Positions 12,069-24,700 of a stretch of 64,000 nucleotides of DNA are shown here, one piece after another. The position numbers and the translations under genes are program-made. The notes beneath the pieces are model-generated. The model was not told where the DNA came from. It saw only the letters and a list, made by a program, of their open reading frames with translations, and ran no database searches. Origin of the DNA: Sporothrix humicola (taxonomy: Eukaryota; Ascomycota; Sordariomycetes; Ophiostomatales; Ophiostomataceae); NCBI GenBank assembly GCA_021396245.1, contig WNYE01000014.1, positions 1 to 64,000 of the forward strand, written 5' to 3'. Position 1 is the first letter of the stretch. The number at the start of each line of letters is the position of its first letter.

Positions 12069-15000
12069 CTCAGGGATCGTGACAGGGAATATGGCTCTGG
12101 TAATTGGCGGCACAGGGATCTGGAATTGGATAACAGACAGCTGGGCCCAAGACCAATCTTGTCGGGCCTTCTCGTCTCCCTTTCCATTGACTGTTATTGC
12201 AAAGTGCTGTTATTGCTGAAGAATTCAATCTTTTCGATTCTTTCCCTCCCTTTTTCTTCAACCTGACCACGTGCTATTCGCCATCTCCGGGCTGCTCGAC
12301 TTTCCTCCGGAGCCATCGCCTCAAGCGCCGGATTTATTTGTAGAGGGAGAGACAGACAGGAGGGACAAGGAGAGACAGAGAAGAGAAACAAGTGAGGATC
12401 CTTTCCTGCTGGAGTATTTCGTACGTCGTATCCCGAAGCCCGCTTGACTGCAAACGGGCGGTTTCCATATCCGGCAACTCGAAAGAAACAGCTCTCGACT
12501 AGAGAGATAAGTGAGAAGAAAGAGAGGGAAGAAAGTGTAGAGTTCGGCACCGAAGGCGAATTGAGGGAAGTGATCGAGAGACTAAAGAGACTACCAGTTA
12601 GTGAGGAGAGAACGATTCTAGATTGGACGCTGCCCGCAAAGGGAGAGCTCTGAAGTCTGTTGGAACAGGGACCGGAACAATTGCTGGGAGAGGGGGAAGG
12701 CCCAGTGAGGGAATGGAAGCGATAGAAATGGAAAGGCAGTAGGAATGGGCGTGGGAAGCGACAGTGGACAGGGCGACAAGAGTCGGCTCGATGTTGGTTC
12801 TTGGGTCTGGTGTAGTCCTGGGCCTGTCTGTCCGCAAAAGAACCGGCCTTTGCCACAGCCGGATGTTTTTTGTTCTCGTCGATTTCTGGATTCTTTTCTC
12901 GACTCTTTCTCATCTGTTGGTTTTTCCTCCGGACAATTGCTGCTTTGGAAGAAAGTGTCTGTTCTGGGATCGCGAACTCGTGATAGGCTGGCCACAGGTG
13001 AGTGCCGCTGTACGGACAGTACGGCCAGCAGGCCTGTACAGCGGTGATCAAGTGATGGAGCGTGCGTGCACTACCCGCACGAGAACAAGGGAGGATCGGC
13101 CTGTCTGTTGGTTGTCCATCACCTCCAACCACGATAGAGCTGTCTGTTGGAAGCTGGATGTCTTGACTTTCTGACCACACAGAGCTGTCCATTTCGTCAG
13201 TCCATTTTAGTTCCAACGGTCTTCTCCGTCGCCTCCCCTCTCCCCTCTCCTGCTCTCCTTCTTTCTTTCTTTTTGTCGTCGTCTTTGGCGTGTTAGTGCC
13301 GGAAAGGGAAAGGAGTCCAAATAGGGTTTCCTCGAGCAGTGCTCCAAGGGGATCTAGCGGCTGATCGTTGGATTGCTAGAGGTGGTTAGTGCCTAGCTAG
13401 AATGCAACGCTTGCAGGGGTGATGCCTGCAAAGAACCCACACAGAAGCCGGGGGTGAAAGAAAAGAGAACGACAAAAAAGAGGATCCACGGATCCACAGG
13501 CACGACAGGTTTGGTGATCAGAGGAGCCTCGTGAGGGCGACCACGAGGTGAGCGACGGCGGAAGAAGGGGGTGATGGATGGAAACTGGACATGGAAGACT
13601 TCTTTGACGAGATTAGGGTCCGAGGGGAATGGCGATGCAGCACTGACCGACGCTGCGACAGGCTGAAGAGCGCTGAAGGTAGACACCCCACTAAAAGGAA
13701 CCTGCTAAAAGCGGGGCACCACAAGGTGAACAGGTGAAGAGGGTGTGATAGCTGAAAGGTGATGGCTAACGCGTGAAAGGTGAAAGGTGACAGCGACGGT
13801 GGCAGGTGGGAAAAGGGAGGAAATAGCTGACACTGGTAGTCTGGCACAGTGCAAGACTTTCCAGCTTGACAGGCCTTGCTTTGGCTTCATTTCGCCACGT
13901 AAATTGGGACAGGATGCACGACAGAGGGTGAATGCGAAAGCGACAGAGACGCTGCAAAAAGATGCATCACTCTGAAAACTCACATGAATCTGATGCATCA
14001 GAGAGAGTTTTCGACGGCCGAAACATGTGAAGCACGAATTGAGAAGATTAACTCCTCCAACATGGATACTGAAACTCATTCATTTCCCGATTCTGTCGAT
14101 GCCTGGCCGTGTTCAGCTTCTTTGGATTCTGATGGAACTTGCCGTGCTTGTCGTTGGTCTTTTTGTCTTTCTATCACCATTTTGTCATCTCTCATGAGTG
14201 ATATATGACGTCCGGCATCCAAGAGAGCCCAGAGAACGACCGGTCGGTTGTGATGTTGCATCGAAAGTCGACATGTTTAATTTTCGTATCGTTTTCGTCG
14301 GGCTCTTCTCTCGTTACGTCGTACTTCTCCTTCTGTTGCTTCAGCTCTCCTCCCGCAGGACCTCCCCTGGCGGAGGCTGCTTCCTTTTCCGGCGAACAGT
14401 CGCTAAAATTATCTTTCTCTCTCTCTCTCTCTCCAACACACAACTGCAGGGGCTGAATAGGGCCAACGGCCCCCCACGACCAACGGTCATCCCACAGCCA
14501 GCGACCAGAAAGAGTCGTAGTTCATGCGAGTTACGACGTACAGTGCTCGAAAGGACGGGCTGCATCTGTCGACATCCACTGTGATGCACTGTAGTAAATC
14601 CGGCCGGAGGTAAAGTCGGCAGCCAACGTTGCCGTTGGAGAAATTGAAATTCATTCGTCAGAGTGCGAGGCCATCACCAACCAGATAGGCGTTCCTTCTT
14701 TAGTCTTGAGACGGCCTCGATTGGCCCTGTGTTAGAGAATGCTAGTGAATGTTAGCTCTGCCCCAAGGGAGCCAGCGATCGACGCCATCTCAACGGCCAG
14801 ACACCGAAAAGGCTTGTCGTAAATTTTGGCCGTTGAAGACATCTAGTGTTGAGTCTAGATGTTCGATGTTTCGTTGTTTCGATGCTTCGATGTTCCGATA
14901 TCGAAGATCAACATCATATCGGCGAAACAGCACCCACTCGCAACATGGAGATGACGCGATAATGGCAACACGAAAACTCCCTTGGCTGTTGTTTTTTGTT

Positions 15001-15840
15001 TTTGTTTTCGTCTTCGTTTTCGTGGTCGTCGTTATCATCAAATCCCAATGCCTCAGTGCTGGGACAGAGGGATGCTGTCTAGCCATTGCATCGGTGTTCT
15101 CGGTCTGTAAAATCAAGAAATAACAACATCTGTAAAAGATAACAACAGTAGCAAGATGAACAAAATAGGTATCAACCAGCGCAAGACTTACGGGAAATGG
15201 AAAGTCGTAACTTGTTGGCCCGGTATAAGACATCTTGCAGTTGGCTCTTGATGTTAGACTCTGGATGTTGGGTTGTAGTTCTAGATGTTTGATCTTGGAT
15301 TGCCCGAAGCTTCGCCGATCGAATCGAGAAGAAGATATCAACGGTTCTCATGATATGAAAGTTTATTGTTGGATATGGAAAAGTAAGATAGCTGGAGATG
15401 TTGGAAGATGAAACAAAAAGTAGACCCCGAGATCACGCAGCATTGTCGAACACGAAAAGCAGGAACCGCAAATAAGCAAGTAAGCAGGTGTTGAGCAGAG
15501 AGTGAGAGAGCAAGCAATGGAAGACAGAAGACAAGACACAGAAGAGTGAAGCAACCCAAGCAAGAGAGAAGAAACAGAGGTGAACCAAACAAGGCAAATC
15601 AACTGAAGACAATCAAGACAAACCAATCCTCCTAGCATACGTGTACCAAAGTGAAACAAAAGTAAGACCGTGAAGAAGCACATCCAAGCAAATAGAGAAA
15701 TCCAAGAAAATCACAACACAAGATCCACGAGAAAACGAGAACAACATCCAAAGCAGTCTCAAGACAAGAACAGTAAAGTAGACAGGAAGCAAAACAATAC
15801 AAAGCAATGTAAAACAAAGTCAGGCAGAGCCTCTACTCAT

Positions 15841-18800
15841 CTACCACGGCCGGCCAGGCGGAGGAGGTGGTGGCCCCGGAGGAGGCGGCCCCGGCGGCCC
15901 AGCTGGCGGCTCCCACACGACGGTGTCCGGTCCTCTAACCGGCTCGACATCGCCGCAGCGGTCGCACCACTGCGGGCCGGCCATGATGACGAGCTGGATT
16001 GGGACCCAGGGACGGATAACGACAGTGTGGCGTCGTCTGCACTGGCAGGTCCATGTCCAGCGGGGAAGAGGACGGGGCGGGGGAGGGTTACGTTTGGCCT
16101 GGAGCGTTCGAGCAACCAAGAAGCAGTGGTGGTGGTAGGCGGCGAGGGTTGCGAGCTGAAAGAGGGAGAGCCAGAACGACGAAGGGAGGTGCAACAAGAA
16201 TATTTGTATTGGTGTCAACGGCAGGTCGAGAAGGTCGAGCAAATCGTCGAGATCGTTGTCGGAGTCGTAATCGTAGTCGTGGTGAGAAGAAGTTGAGGCA
16301 TGAGTGACAGCAGTCGTGATAGCATGGGAGGACGATTGCACAGCAGCAGACACAGCTTGGGGAGTCTGTGCGGCTTCGATGTCCTCGGTCGGAACAGGCT
16401 GCTGCACAGCGACAGTGGCATCAATGGTTCCGTCGTCAATGGTAGTCCCCACCGGAACATCCTCATTGACGTCGATAAAGTCAGGCCGACGGGCGAGAGG
16501 TTCAATGTGAGAGACTGCAGCAGCCACCTCTCCAGTCTCAGTGTCCTCGGTGGATGACGACACTGTAGGATGGCTTGACCAGCTGCCCTCGAGAGAGTGC
16601 TTTCCGATAGATTGTGGAGACGAACTCAAGGGAACAATGGGAGTCATTTCCAGAGCTACGCGGTCAGCCAGCCGACGTCCTTCGCGAGATCGGGCGTCGG
16701 GCACATGGTGATGGGGACGTAGTGGAAGATGAGAGAGACGAGAGACAGCTGGTGCAGATGTTGAAAGGGTAGAATGGGAGGAGGTGCCAAGGGCAGGATT
16801 TCCGACAGAGGAAGGCTGGTGGGGAGATGAAGAAGAAGGGGTTTGGCCACTGTCAGTCGAGCCAGATGATCCCAAGGTGATGCTATCCTGGGATGCACTC
16901 TGAGATGTCCTGCTCAGACCATCTGACGAAGGCAACGACGAAGCAGCGGACGTGACCACTGTAGATGTCCTGGATGTAGACACTGACGTGGACACCGACA
17001 TGGATGCCGACGTCTCAGGCGAAGATACCCCATGAGGATCAGGAGAGCCAGCGTCGTCAGACCGAGACGCAGGCCCGTCATCATCATCCTCCTCACTAGG
17101 CCCATCCTCATCGTCGTCATCCTCGTCATGGTCAAAAAAAGACTGGCTGCGGCTATCGTGGGTCTGTTCATCCGCAGCTGGCGGATTGACTTGGTTCGAT
17201 TGGCCTGCCGGACTGGGTGCAGCACGGCCTCCACCCGGGTGACGGACAGCACGCGCGGCACGCAGCGCACGAGGGTCACGGGGCGGATGCAGGATGCGCG
17301 GAGGGCTGGTGTTGGTGCCAGTGGCAGTGCCAGGACTGGTGACACTCGCAGCACTGGCAGTCGATCCTCTGCGGCGCGAGAGCTGGCGACGGATGGCCAG
17401 CGGGGAAGAAATTTGAGGCAGTCTTGGAGGTGACACGGGAGTCGGGGACTCTTGGGACTCTTGGGACGGGGGCAGGGCCGGAGATGGTTCAACACAGTCA
17501 GTGGTGACAGAAGTGACGGCAGGCTCAGAGATATCTGGCATGCTGGCATCCGTGGAAGAATCTGCCTGATGAGAGCGATCTTGAGGGCCCTCAGCTGGGA
17601 GAGCGTGAACAAATGGAGGCTGGGCTTGGATAGGAGCATGATACGCTGTTGCAATCATAGGCGGGTGTTGTGGGGTAGGATGATGCTGCAGCGGAAGCAT
17701 CGCCTGGTTCATCGGCGGAACTTGGAGAAACTGCTGAACAGGTGGAGGTTGGTGCTGGATAAAAAGCTGCTGCTGTTGTTGCTGCACCAACTGCCCCGGC
17801 TGCGACTGGTAAGTGTAGTGCCGGTAGTTCCGGTAAAGAACGTTGCGGTCAGCCGGCGGAACATAACCGCTTGCGTACGGCTTGCTACCGTAGGCGATGA
17901 CGGGCTGGTTTTGTTGCTGACTGGTGGGGTCGGACACAAAACCAGCTTGCTGGCCAGAGGGGACAAATGGTGCAGCCTGCGCATTGGGAACGAAGGGGGC
18001 TGCAGGTGAAGGAGTGGCCATCACAGGCTGGCTCGGGGGAGCAGGCGGCCCCATGGGTTGACGAACAACAGGCAGCCCCCGAGGTGGATATGGGAAATCG
18101 AGAGGTAGAGTGGGCAGTGGATGGCTGTCTGGGAGAGGCGGCATCGGCGGCATCGGCGGCAGTTGCATTGGCTGCAGAAGAGGCTGAGGCGGCGGTGGCC
18201 CGAAAGGTGAGGGCAAAGGCGGCGCCGAGTGAGGGTGAGGAGTGGCAAAAGAGGCGGGCCCAGGAATGCGCGAGACACCTCTCGGCCGGCCACGGCTGAC
18301 ATTCGCAATCATGGCCATATTTCCACCAGCATTGGCTCTCTCGCGAGCAAGGTGAGCAGACGTCCGCTTCTGGATGCCGGCGCGCAGTTTCTCTTGAAGA
18401 GGTGTGTTATGTCCTCCACTCAGCGGGAGAAAGTGACGATGATGAGGAGCTGGAGGAGACAAGGGAAGAGGTGGGTGCTGAATCTGTTGATGGAAAGGCT
18501 GGAACGGAGCCCGACCCTCTCCAATCTCGTCCTTTAGAGCCATATAGGACTCGTAGAGGATGACAGAGTCTGATTTCCCGGTCTGGCTCTGGGCCTGCTC
18601 CTCACGTTCCAAGCGTGCCTTTTCTTCCTCTTCTTGTCTCTTCCGCTCTTGCTCTTCTTCCAGCTTCTTCCGGGCCATCTCCTCTTCTTCCTCCCGGCGC
18701 TGGCTCACCAGATCCTCCTGCTGCCGCTTGATCTCGTCGGCCTTGCGCTCGACATACTCTTGGTGGTTGAGCTGGAGCTGTTGAGGATCTTGGGTCTGCG

Positions 18801-19971
18801 CCTGCGTCTGTTGCTGCTCCTTCCATGCTTCTTGGTGCTGGAGGGCGACATCTGTTGAGCGGTCCAACACCGGAGTCATGGAAGTAATGGGAGACATGGG
18901 CTGCATAAGCATGTCCAACAGATCATCAGATGTTTTGTCGCCCACCTGTACACCACAAGGTGCCGAGACACAAGGGTTGACAAGCTCGGCAGGGTTAACG
19001 CCCACCGTCTCCGTCGTCGACAAGACCATGTTGGTCGACCAAAATGCTTGAGAACCGTGGTCGGCAAACGGAGGCAGTGAAGTGTTCGTGTTCGGAGTGG
19101 TCGTTGACTGTGATGGTGTTGGTCGGTGTCTAGAGGCCGATGACCGAGACTGGCTGCCCTGCGATCCCGACCCAGACTGAAAGTACCGCGAGTGCTGCGG
19201 GTGGTGTGGGTGCAATACCTCACCAGGGGGATAATGAGGCTGGACCTGCTGCTGGGGCGAGGAAGAGTGCGGAGGAGGGATGGGAATGGGGCCGGGACTG
19301 TTGCCGACATTGCTACCGACGCTGTGGCCGGCGTAAAACTGCGACTGCTGCAGCCCATGGGCACGTGCCGATGCAAAGGCCGGCGTGTCAAACACAGGGC
19401 CATCGTGCTGGAAGCCCATGAAGGTGTTGTGGCTGCCCGTAGCACGAATGGCCGAATGGGACGGCGAAAGTGGGACAACCACGGGTTGGGCTATCGCTGC
19501 GTGCGTTGGAACCGACAGCGGGAAAGAGGAAGTCCGATGCGCCCCCGGGCGTTGAAGAGGAGACATCGCCGTGCGGCGCAGAGTCGGCGTCGCCATGGAG
19601 GATGCTGCTCCCAAACTGCTTCTTGACCGGTTATGGCCTTGAAGCCTAAGTAGAGGCGGCACCCTGGTCTGAGAGTAGGAGTGTGATGTAGCGCGATGGT
19701 GAGAGATTTGGGGGCTTTGCACAGTCGGTGCATCTCCAGACCCATCACGAGGGCCATTCAAGTCGGCCTCATCCATCTCAAAGACCATGTCGTCGTTATC
19801 GTCGCTGTCAGAGACGTCACCACGTTCAGACGGCTCAATAACGCCGCCTCGCATGTCCACGCCGGGGTGGTCAACTGGCATTTCGTGATCGATATGCAAT
19901 ACCTCGCCTTCGTCGTCACAGCCTGGAAAATGATCTGAATAGAGCATCCGGTGCGTTTCGGGGTAGGTCAT
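15841..19971 (-). CDS. 1376-aa disordered coiled-coil protein with Cys-rich C-terminus
   Basis: This is one uninterrupted exon of 1376 codons plus stop. The ATG at 19971 is the first usable start: a 77-bp 5' UTR intron ends six bases before it, and the frame upstream of that intron reaches a stop without another ATG. The N-terminus is acidic (DSDDNDDMVFEMDEAD). A Ser/Pro/Gln-rich region follows, then a strongly charged coiled coil at about residues 400-460 built of Glu, Lys, Arg and Gln. Next come long Pro/Gln-rich and acidic stretches such as HDEDDDDEDGPSEEDDDD. The last 100 residues differ: a hydrophobic segment, then C1309-x-C1311 and C1336-x-x-C1339, which could bind a metal, then a Pro/Gly tail (GPPGPPPPGPPPPPPGRPW). 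I do not recognise the family. The acidic and low-complexity make-up suggests a scaffold or chromatin/transcription role, but that is a guess. Confidence 0.8.
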   Translation of the reverse strand: MTYPETHRMLYSDHFPGCDDEGEVLHIDHEMPVDHPGVDMRGGVIEPSERGDVSDSDDNDDMVFEMDEADLNGPRDGSGDAPTVQSPQISHHRATSHSYSQTRVPPLLRLQGHNRSRSSLGAASSMATPTLRRTAMSPLQRPGAHRTSSFPLSVPTHAAIAQPVVVPLSPSHSAIRATGSHNTFMGFQHDGPVFDTPAFASARAHGLQQSQFYAGHSVGSNVGNSPGPIPIPPPHSSSPQQQVQPHYPPGEVLHPHHPQHSRYFQSGSGSQGSQSRSSASRHRPTPSQSTTTPNTNTSLPPFADHGSQAFWSTNMVLSTTETVGVNPAELVNPCVSAPCGVQVGDKTSDDLLDMLMQPMSPITSMTPVLDRSTDVALQHQEAWKEQQQTQAQTQDPQQLQLNHQEYVERKADEIKRQQEDLVSQRREEEEEMARKKLEEEQERKRQEEEEKARLEREEQAQSQTGKSDSVILYESYMALKDEIGEGRAPFQPFHQQIQHPPLPLSPPAPHHRHFLPLSGGHNTPLQEKLRAGIQKRTSAHLARERANAGGNMAMIANVSRGRPRGVSRIPGPASFATPHPHSAPPLPSPFGPPPPQPLLQPMQLPPMPPMPPLPDSHPLPTLPLDFPYPPRGLPVVRQPMGPPAPPSQPVMATPSPAAPFVPNAQAAPFVPSGQQAGFVSDPTSQQQNQPVIAYGSKPYASGYVPPADRNVLYRNYRHYTYQSQPGQLVQQQQQQLFIQHQPPPVQQFLQVPPMNQAMLPLQHHPTPQHPPMIATAYHAPIQAQPPFVHALPAEGPQDRSHQADSSTDASMPDISEPAVTSVTTDCVEPSPALPPSQESQESPTPVSPPRLPQISSPLAIRRQLSRRRGSTASAASVTSPGTATGTNTSPPRILHPPRDPRALRAARAVRHPGGGRAAPSPAGQSNQVNPPAADEQTHDSRSQSFFDHDEDDDDEDGPSEEDDDDGPASRSDDAGSPDPHGVSSPETSASMSVSTSVSTSRTSTVVTSAASSLPSSDGLSRTSQSASQDSITLGSSGSTDSGQTPSSSSPHQPSSVGNPALGTSSHSTLSTSAPAVSRLSHLPLRPHHHVPDARSREGRRLADRVALEMTPIVPLSSSPQSIGKHSLEGSWSSHPTVSSSTEDTETGEVAAAVSHIEPLARRPDFIDVNEDVPVGTTIDDGTIDATVAVQQPVPTEDIEAAQTPQAVSAAVQSSSHAITTAVTHASTSSHHDYDYDSDNDLDDLLDLLDLPLTPIQIFLLHLPSSFWLSLFQLATLAAYHHHCFLVARTLQAKRNPPPPRPLPRWTWTCQCRRRHTVVIRPWVPIQLVIMAGPQWCDRCGDVEPVRGPDTVVWEPPAGPPGPPPPGPPPPPPGRPW

Positions 19972-19977
19972 CCCGGG

Positions 19978-20054
19978 CTGGAAAGGAAGGTTAGCACCAA
20001 ATTATGCAAATAGAACAACAGAATGAAGCGGAAATCGTAAGGATATGAACTCAC
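19978..20054 (-). other. 5' UTR intron of the 1376-aa gene
   Basis: Donor GTGAGT, branch GCTAAC and acceptor TTCCAG lie in correct order over 77 bp, ending six bases upstream of the ATG. They indicate a transcribed leader extending into the adjacent gene-free interval. Confidence 0.75.
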
Positions 20055-21669
20055 CTCTTGAGGCTCAAATGTCACAATCAAGGAAGAAATGATGAAAACG
20101 AAATCAAAGATCCTGTTGGTAGTCGACGGGAAATCGCGAGAGGTGAAGATGGAACACAGAACCAAAGCGGGAACCGATGGGAAGAGTTGACGGAAATGTG
20201 TCTTGTGCAATGTTAAGTGGGTTCGTCTTGTGTGTTTTGTGCTCTTTTGTGGAGTGTTTTTTTTCTTCTTCTTTTTTTCTGTTTGTTGACTTGTGTGATC
20301 TCAAATGAAAGACAGGCACAGACAGAATATCCAAGAACAAAACAATACCAGGAATACCGATCAATGACCAGAGAAGAACAATGTAGAAAAGGGGAAGTAA
20401 ATCAAGTGGAAATCAAATCGACAGAGTTCAAGGGGAAACGACCATACAAAGATGGAAACAAAGATAAAACAAACAGAAGAGAGTAGAAAGCAATGTTTTT
20501 TTTGTATGTTTCTCGGACTGTAGAATGAAAGAGAGATGCTGAAACAACGATAGACAGAAAGGTAGAAAATGAATGTAGGATAATAATGTGAATCGGGAAG
20601 TGAGTGTTTGTGATTTGAAATGATGGTGAAAATGAATAAATACGAAAGAAGCAGGAAACTTCTTGATGTCCTCGTTGACAATCCGACAACACTTGTATTT
20701 ATATTCCGTACAACTTGTAGAGAACAATCAAAAGCGAGGATTTCACAAGCACAGAGTACGCATTCACCCAAAAGACTTGATGGTATGGATTGAAGAAAGA
20801 GGGAAAAAAAAAAGACAATATCGACGACACGCTACCGGGGAGTAGCATGAAGCATGTTGTTCACTCTTCCGCATGATGCCTCTTTTGGAGCGCAAAATGT
20901 TACGGAAAGCAGAAACCGGAAAGGGGGCTGCAAGCAAGCAAACAGAAACCATCGAGGCGGATGTTGATTCTTGCAGCTGCCGCATGGGACACTTATCAGA
21001 ATCCTGGCGCTGGGATGCCGGCTTGGTGGGTAGTGCCAGTCGGAATTCAAACAAACAGACAAACGGCAAGGATATAAAATAAAAATGACAGACATTGGGC
21101 ACAAAAATTACATGCAAACATACGCAAAGAGTTGATCAAACATGGAAAATACTCAAACAGACGGGCTTCCGTCAAAAACACAGACAAACGCGGGCGGTTG
21201 AAGGATCACAAATCCTGGAACAAGGAAACCAAGAAAGACATTTACATCCTCGTTTTCAGCTTTCTCTCCATATGTCTCGGCATCCCTCTCCATCGAGAAC
21301 GGGGTGTCCTACCCGACTGTCCTCATGTTCCCGTATTCCAAGACTCGCAGACTCCCATACCCCAGGACTTCAAGAAACAAGAAAACATGGTTTATCTGTT
21401 ACCAACAGAAAAGAGAGCGGAGCGTATACGAGCAGGGGGGTCAAAGGGCAAAGGCGGAAAGAGAATCAGACACAAGAAAGAGACAAGAATAAAGGAACAA
21501 AATGAAGAGCAAAATAGAGACGAAGCTGCGATGTGGGGGATCGATGTGTTGTGTGAAGGCAAGCCGCATGGAAGTGAGGTGACACAAGCAGGCGTCCAGC
21601 GAGGCGAGGCGGAGACAGAGGACAAGATGGTGGAAGGCAGCAAAATGTGTGCGAAGATGTGAAAAGAAC

Positions 21670-21672
<3 letters not shown>

Positions 21673-21713
<41 letters not shown>
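21673..21713. repeat. (GA)n microsatellite
   Basis: About 20 uninterrupted GA units lie in the gene-free interval. Confidence 0.95.
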
Positions 21714-21717
<4 letters not shown>

Positions 21718-24700
21718 AGAAAGCAAATGTGAACCACAAAATAAATGACAAACGAACAGAGTTTGGTTGAGATCCTAGAAAACGAAGCACATGAAGGAAA
21801 AAGTCAGAACAGAACAGGGAACGAAAGAAACATCTCGAACTTTCGTACAGAAAAAAGAAAGAATATTGACGGCATCGACGGGAAGCGGCAAATGAAGGTC
21901 AGACGCCTCTTCACCGTGCAGGATGACTCTTGAAGCTGAAAAAGATACCAGAAAAACAGGAAGAGAACGCAAACAGGAATATCACAAAACATGATAACTG
22001 ACAGAATCGTGGAGCAATTTTTTTATTCGTTTGCCTCTTCCCTGTATTCTTTCCAATCTTTTGGCCCTCCTGCTTTGCGGCCGGACTGACGGCTAGATTA
22101 TTGCAAGCCCTGAAGAACATCCTTGCTGTAGATGGCATGGAATGCATGTGTGCCGTCCACACAGCACAGAGAGAATGGGGGCATCACTTTGCAACGGACT
22201 GACAGCATATGTGGGAGGGATATGGGTAGGAGAGACAACATGGCGGGGGGTTCCTCCATACAGAAAACGAGGAAGGGTGAATGGGCAGAGGGGAAAAGGA
22301 AGGGAAAGGAGAGGAGAAAAGGTGCAAGACATGCAGACACAGGACAGAACTAGACACAAGAGTACAACAGGTTGGAATACGACAAGAGGTTTTGTCCTAC
22401 CCACCCTTTTTCTGCAGGAGAGGAAAAGCATGACAAAGTTTTGTATGCAGACAGGGGAAAAGGGGCTGAGGGTGGAATGCACAACACTGTTATGGCGCAC
22501 AAGAGTACGGCGTACTCTAAAGAAGAGACGAAATCAAAATGACAGAGCACAAACGGGGGCCAAATAAATAAAATAAAAGATAAAAGAGGTAATAAGCAGA
22601 ATTGGAAGAGAAGCTTGGAAAACACCGGGGCGGATTCCCGTCCGGGTGGATCCTTGTTGGCAAACGGCCGGCACGCCTCTCGGGAATATTTTGGAACAGG
22701 TGGGCAGAAAAAGTGACGGAACAGCAAAATGATAGAGATTAAATGTGACAAAAACAAGGGTGTCAACGAATGAAAATCAGCACACGTGAATGGGTTCAAA
22801 CACATCGTAGAAATGACACATTCCCATCCCCGTGGTGGAGGGTACGAATGGCAATGTCTCTGCTCCTATGAATAGAGGGCGGGAGCTGACCAATATCCCA
22901 ACGCCAAAGAAGAAAAGAAAAAGAAAAAGAAAAGACTTTCTGCAGCACGGCGGATACTGTGTTTGATGGGTTGCGTTGAACGTTGCGGGCAGACACCGGG
23001 GCTTCTGAGACAGAACGTAGATATTTCCGATGGAAAAAGGAAACATGGGGTGAACAAGAACGAGGGAGAGGCGATGAGGGGGCGAAAGTGGTGCCAAACG
23101 AAAGTCTTCCCTTTTGGGCCTGGCACATCTTTGCAGCCCAGAGCGTCAGAAAAGACCAGGATGTGCCTGGGAGAAAGTCGCCTCATGTCTCGCGTGGACT
23201 TGTCTCTTCTTGTTTCGTTTGGCTTTCGTTATTTCGACCGGGTCTGGCCGTCTTCTGCCCCCATGCAAAAGCAGCTTTGCAGGAGGCCAATTTATTCGTT
23301 TTAACTGTACAACATTGGTGCAAATTGAGTCGGTGAAGAAAGCATTGCTTGTTTGTGTTGCAACGAGGGCGTTTTGGTCTCCCCTGCTTTCTTTTTGGAT
23401 GACTGGGGGTCGCTCCTACGGGGAGGTGACTGGAAAGTCAAACGGTCGTTTGGTCGTCAAACGGAATCCTTGAGAGGTTGGGGTAGGACAAAGGCTGAAC
23501 AGATATGCAACCACAAGCACGGAGTAGAAAAAGTCCAATGTGACGATGATGCAACGGTCAGACAAGCCTAGATAGAGGGCTGAAGGCACGGTCAGTATAA
23601 GAGAAGACAAAAATGAATCATAAAAATGTGATAATACTTACTTAGTACAAAATGACTGGAACATGGGGGTGGTGAAAACGGAGGGTGCCGCTGTGGCCGA
23701 TAAACGACAGATGTTAGAGCAACTAAGGTGCTCACAACCCATGGCAAACGGTGAACAAAATATGACGAGTCTATTATCGCTTTCTAATTTACCTTTTTAT
23801 GTCGACGTAAAACAAATTCGTGGATGCACAGGAAACGACAAACACAGACGGTGCAAACGGTCGACAGCCAATAGGATGCCACGCGGCATCCTCAGCCGTG
23901 CGTGCGTGTGATTGTGTGTGTGATGGTGTTGGTATGTGTTGGCAACAAGTGAACGAGAGGAAACGAAAAGGTGACAAGGGTGAAGTGAAAACAAGTGAAA
24001 ACGGACAGAACCCCGAGATGAAGATGGATGGACAAGACGGCCGCGGCCGAGTCCACGATGAAGCGTAAAGGCGGTGTGCAATTGCAACACGAGAAGGGCC
24101 AATATTCTGCTACTACCCGTGGGTGGTGGGGGGAGGCTTTCTGAAGAGAGAAGCTGAGAAGCTGAGAAGTTTAGAGGCCGATGAAGACTCAGGGAAAGCC
24201 AATATTTGGGGGACGGGATACGATCAGAGTCGAAAAAGCCTTGTGACCAACCCAGGCGATGAAGGTCTGCCACATGTACATTAAAAAAATAAAAAATAAA
24301 AACAGGCTGAAGATGGGAGACTGAGAGGGACTTCAATAGACAACACACAGGTAAGCAGAAACCTGCACTGCCCGACGGGTACGTGCATCGAGCAAATAAA
24401 CGACTGGACGCCACAGATGTGACGACACGGTACAATTACGCGAAGGTGGCTTACCGAAATGTTGCTAAAGCCATCACTGGCCGCGAAGACCCGGTTTCGT
24501 GGACAAGAGGTGGGAAACACTTCAGACGCAGCATCTGCCTCGCTTCTCTCCTTCTGTTTATCTCATGGAGTATGTGTCTACCCTTTCAGTCCACAGTAGG
24601 GTGTGGACAGTCCATTGGCTGAATGCCATGTTCTTCCAAAGTTGCTAGGCTGTGGTAGCATGTGAAAATAAAATCAGTGTCAGGCAGTGCGTTTCTGTGA

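Larger units (their letters stand above)
9179..15840. other. 6.7-kb stretch without a convincing gene
   Basis: This lies between the convergent ends of MAT1-2-1 and the 1376-aa gene. Open frames are short or begin at non-ATG codons, and I recognise no domain. It contains polypyrimidine-rich tracts (about 9500-9710 and 10900-11070), an 11-bp minisatellite, an 8-bp repeat near 12040 and a CT run near 14420. A MAT1-2-1 3' UTR intron candidate lies at its left end. Long UTRs or non-coding transcripts are possible but cannot be shown from sequence alone. Confidence 0.5.

Noticed and set aside
12194..13216. 340-codon minus-strand frame in the gene-free interval
   Set aside because: It opens at TTG rather than ATG, has irregular composition and shows no domain or splice context.
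20104..20771. Short minus-strand frames upstream of the 1376-aa gene as an N-terminal extension
   Set aside because: The frame joined through the leader intron reaches a stop without an ATG, so it is 5' UTR.
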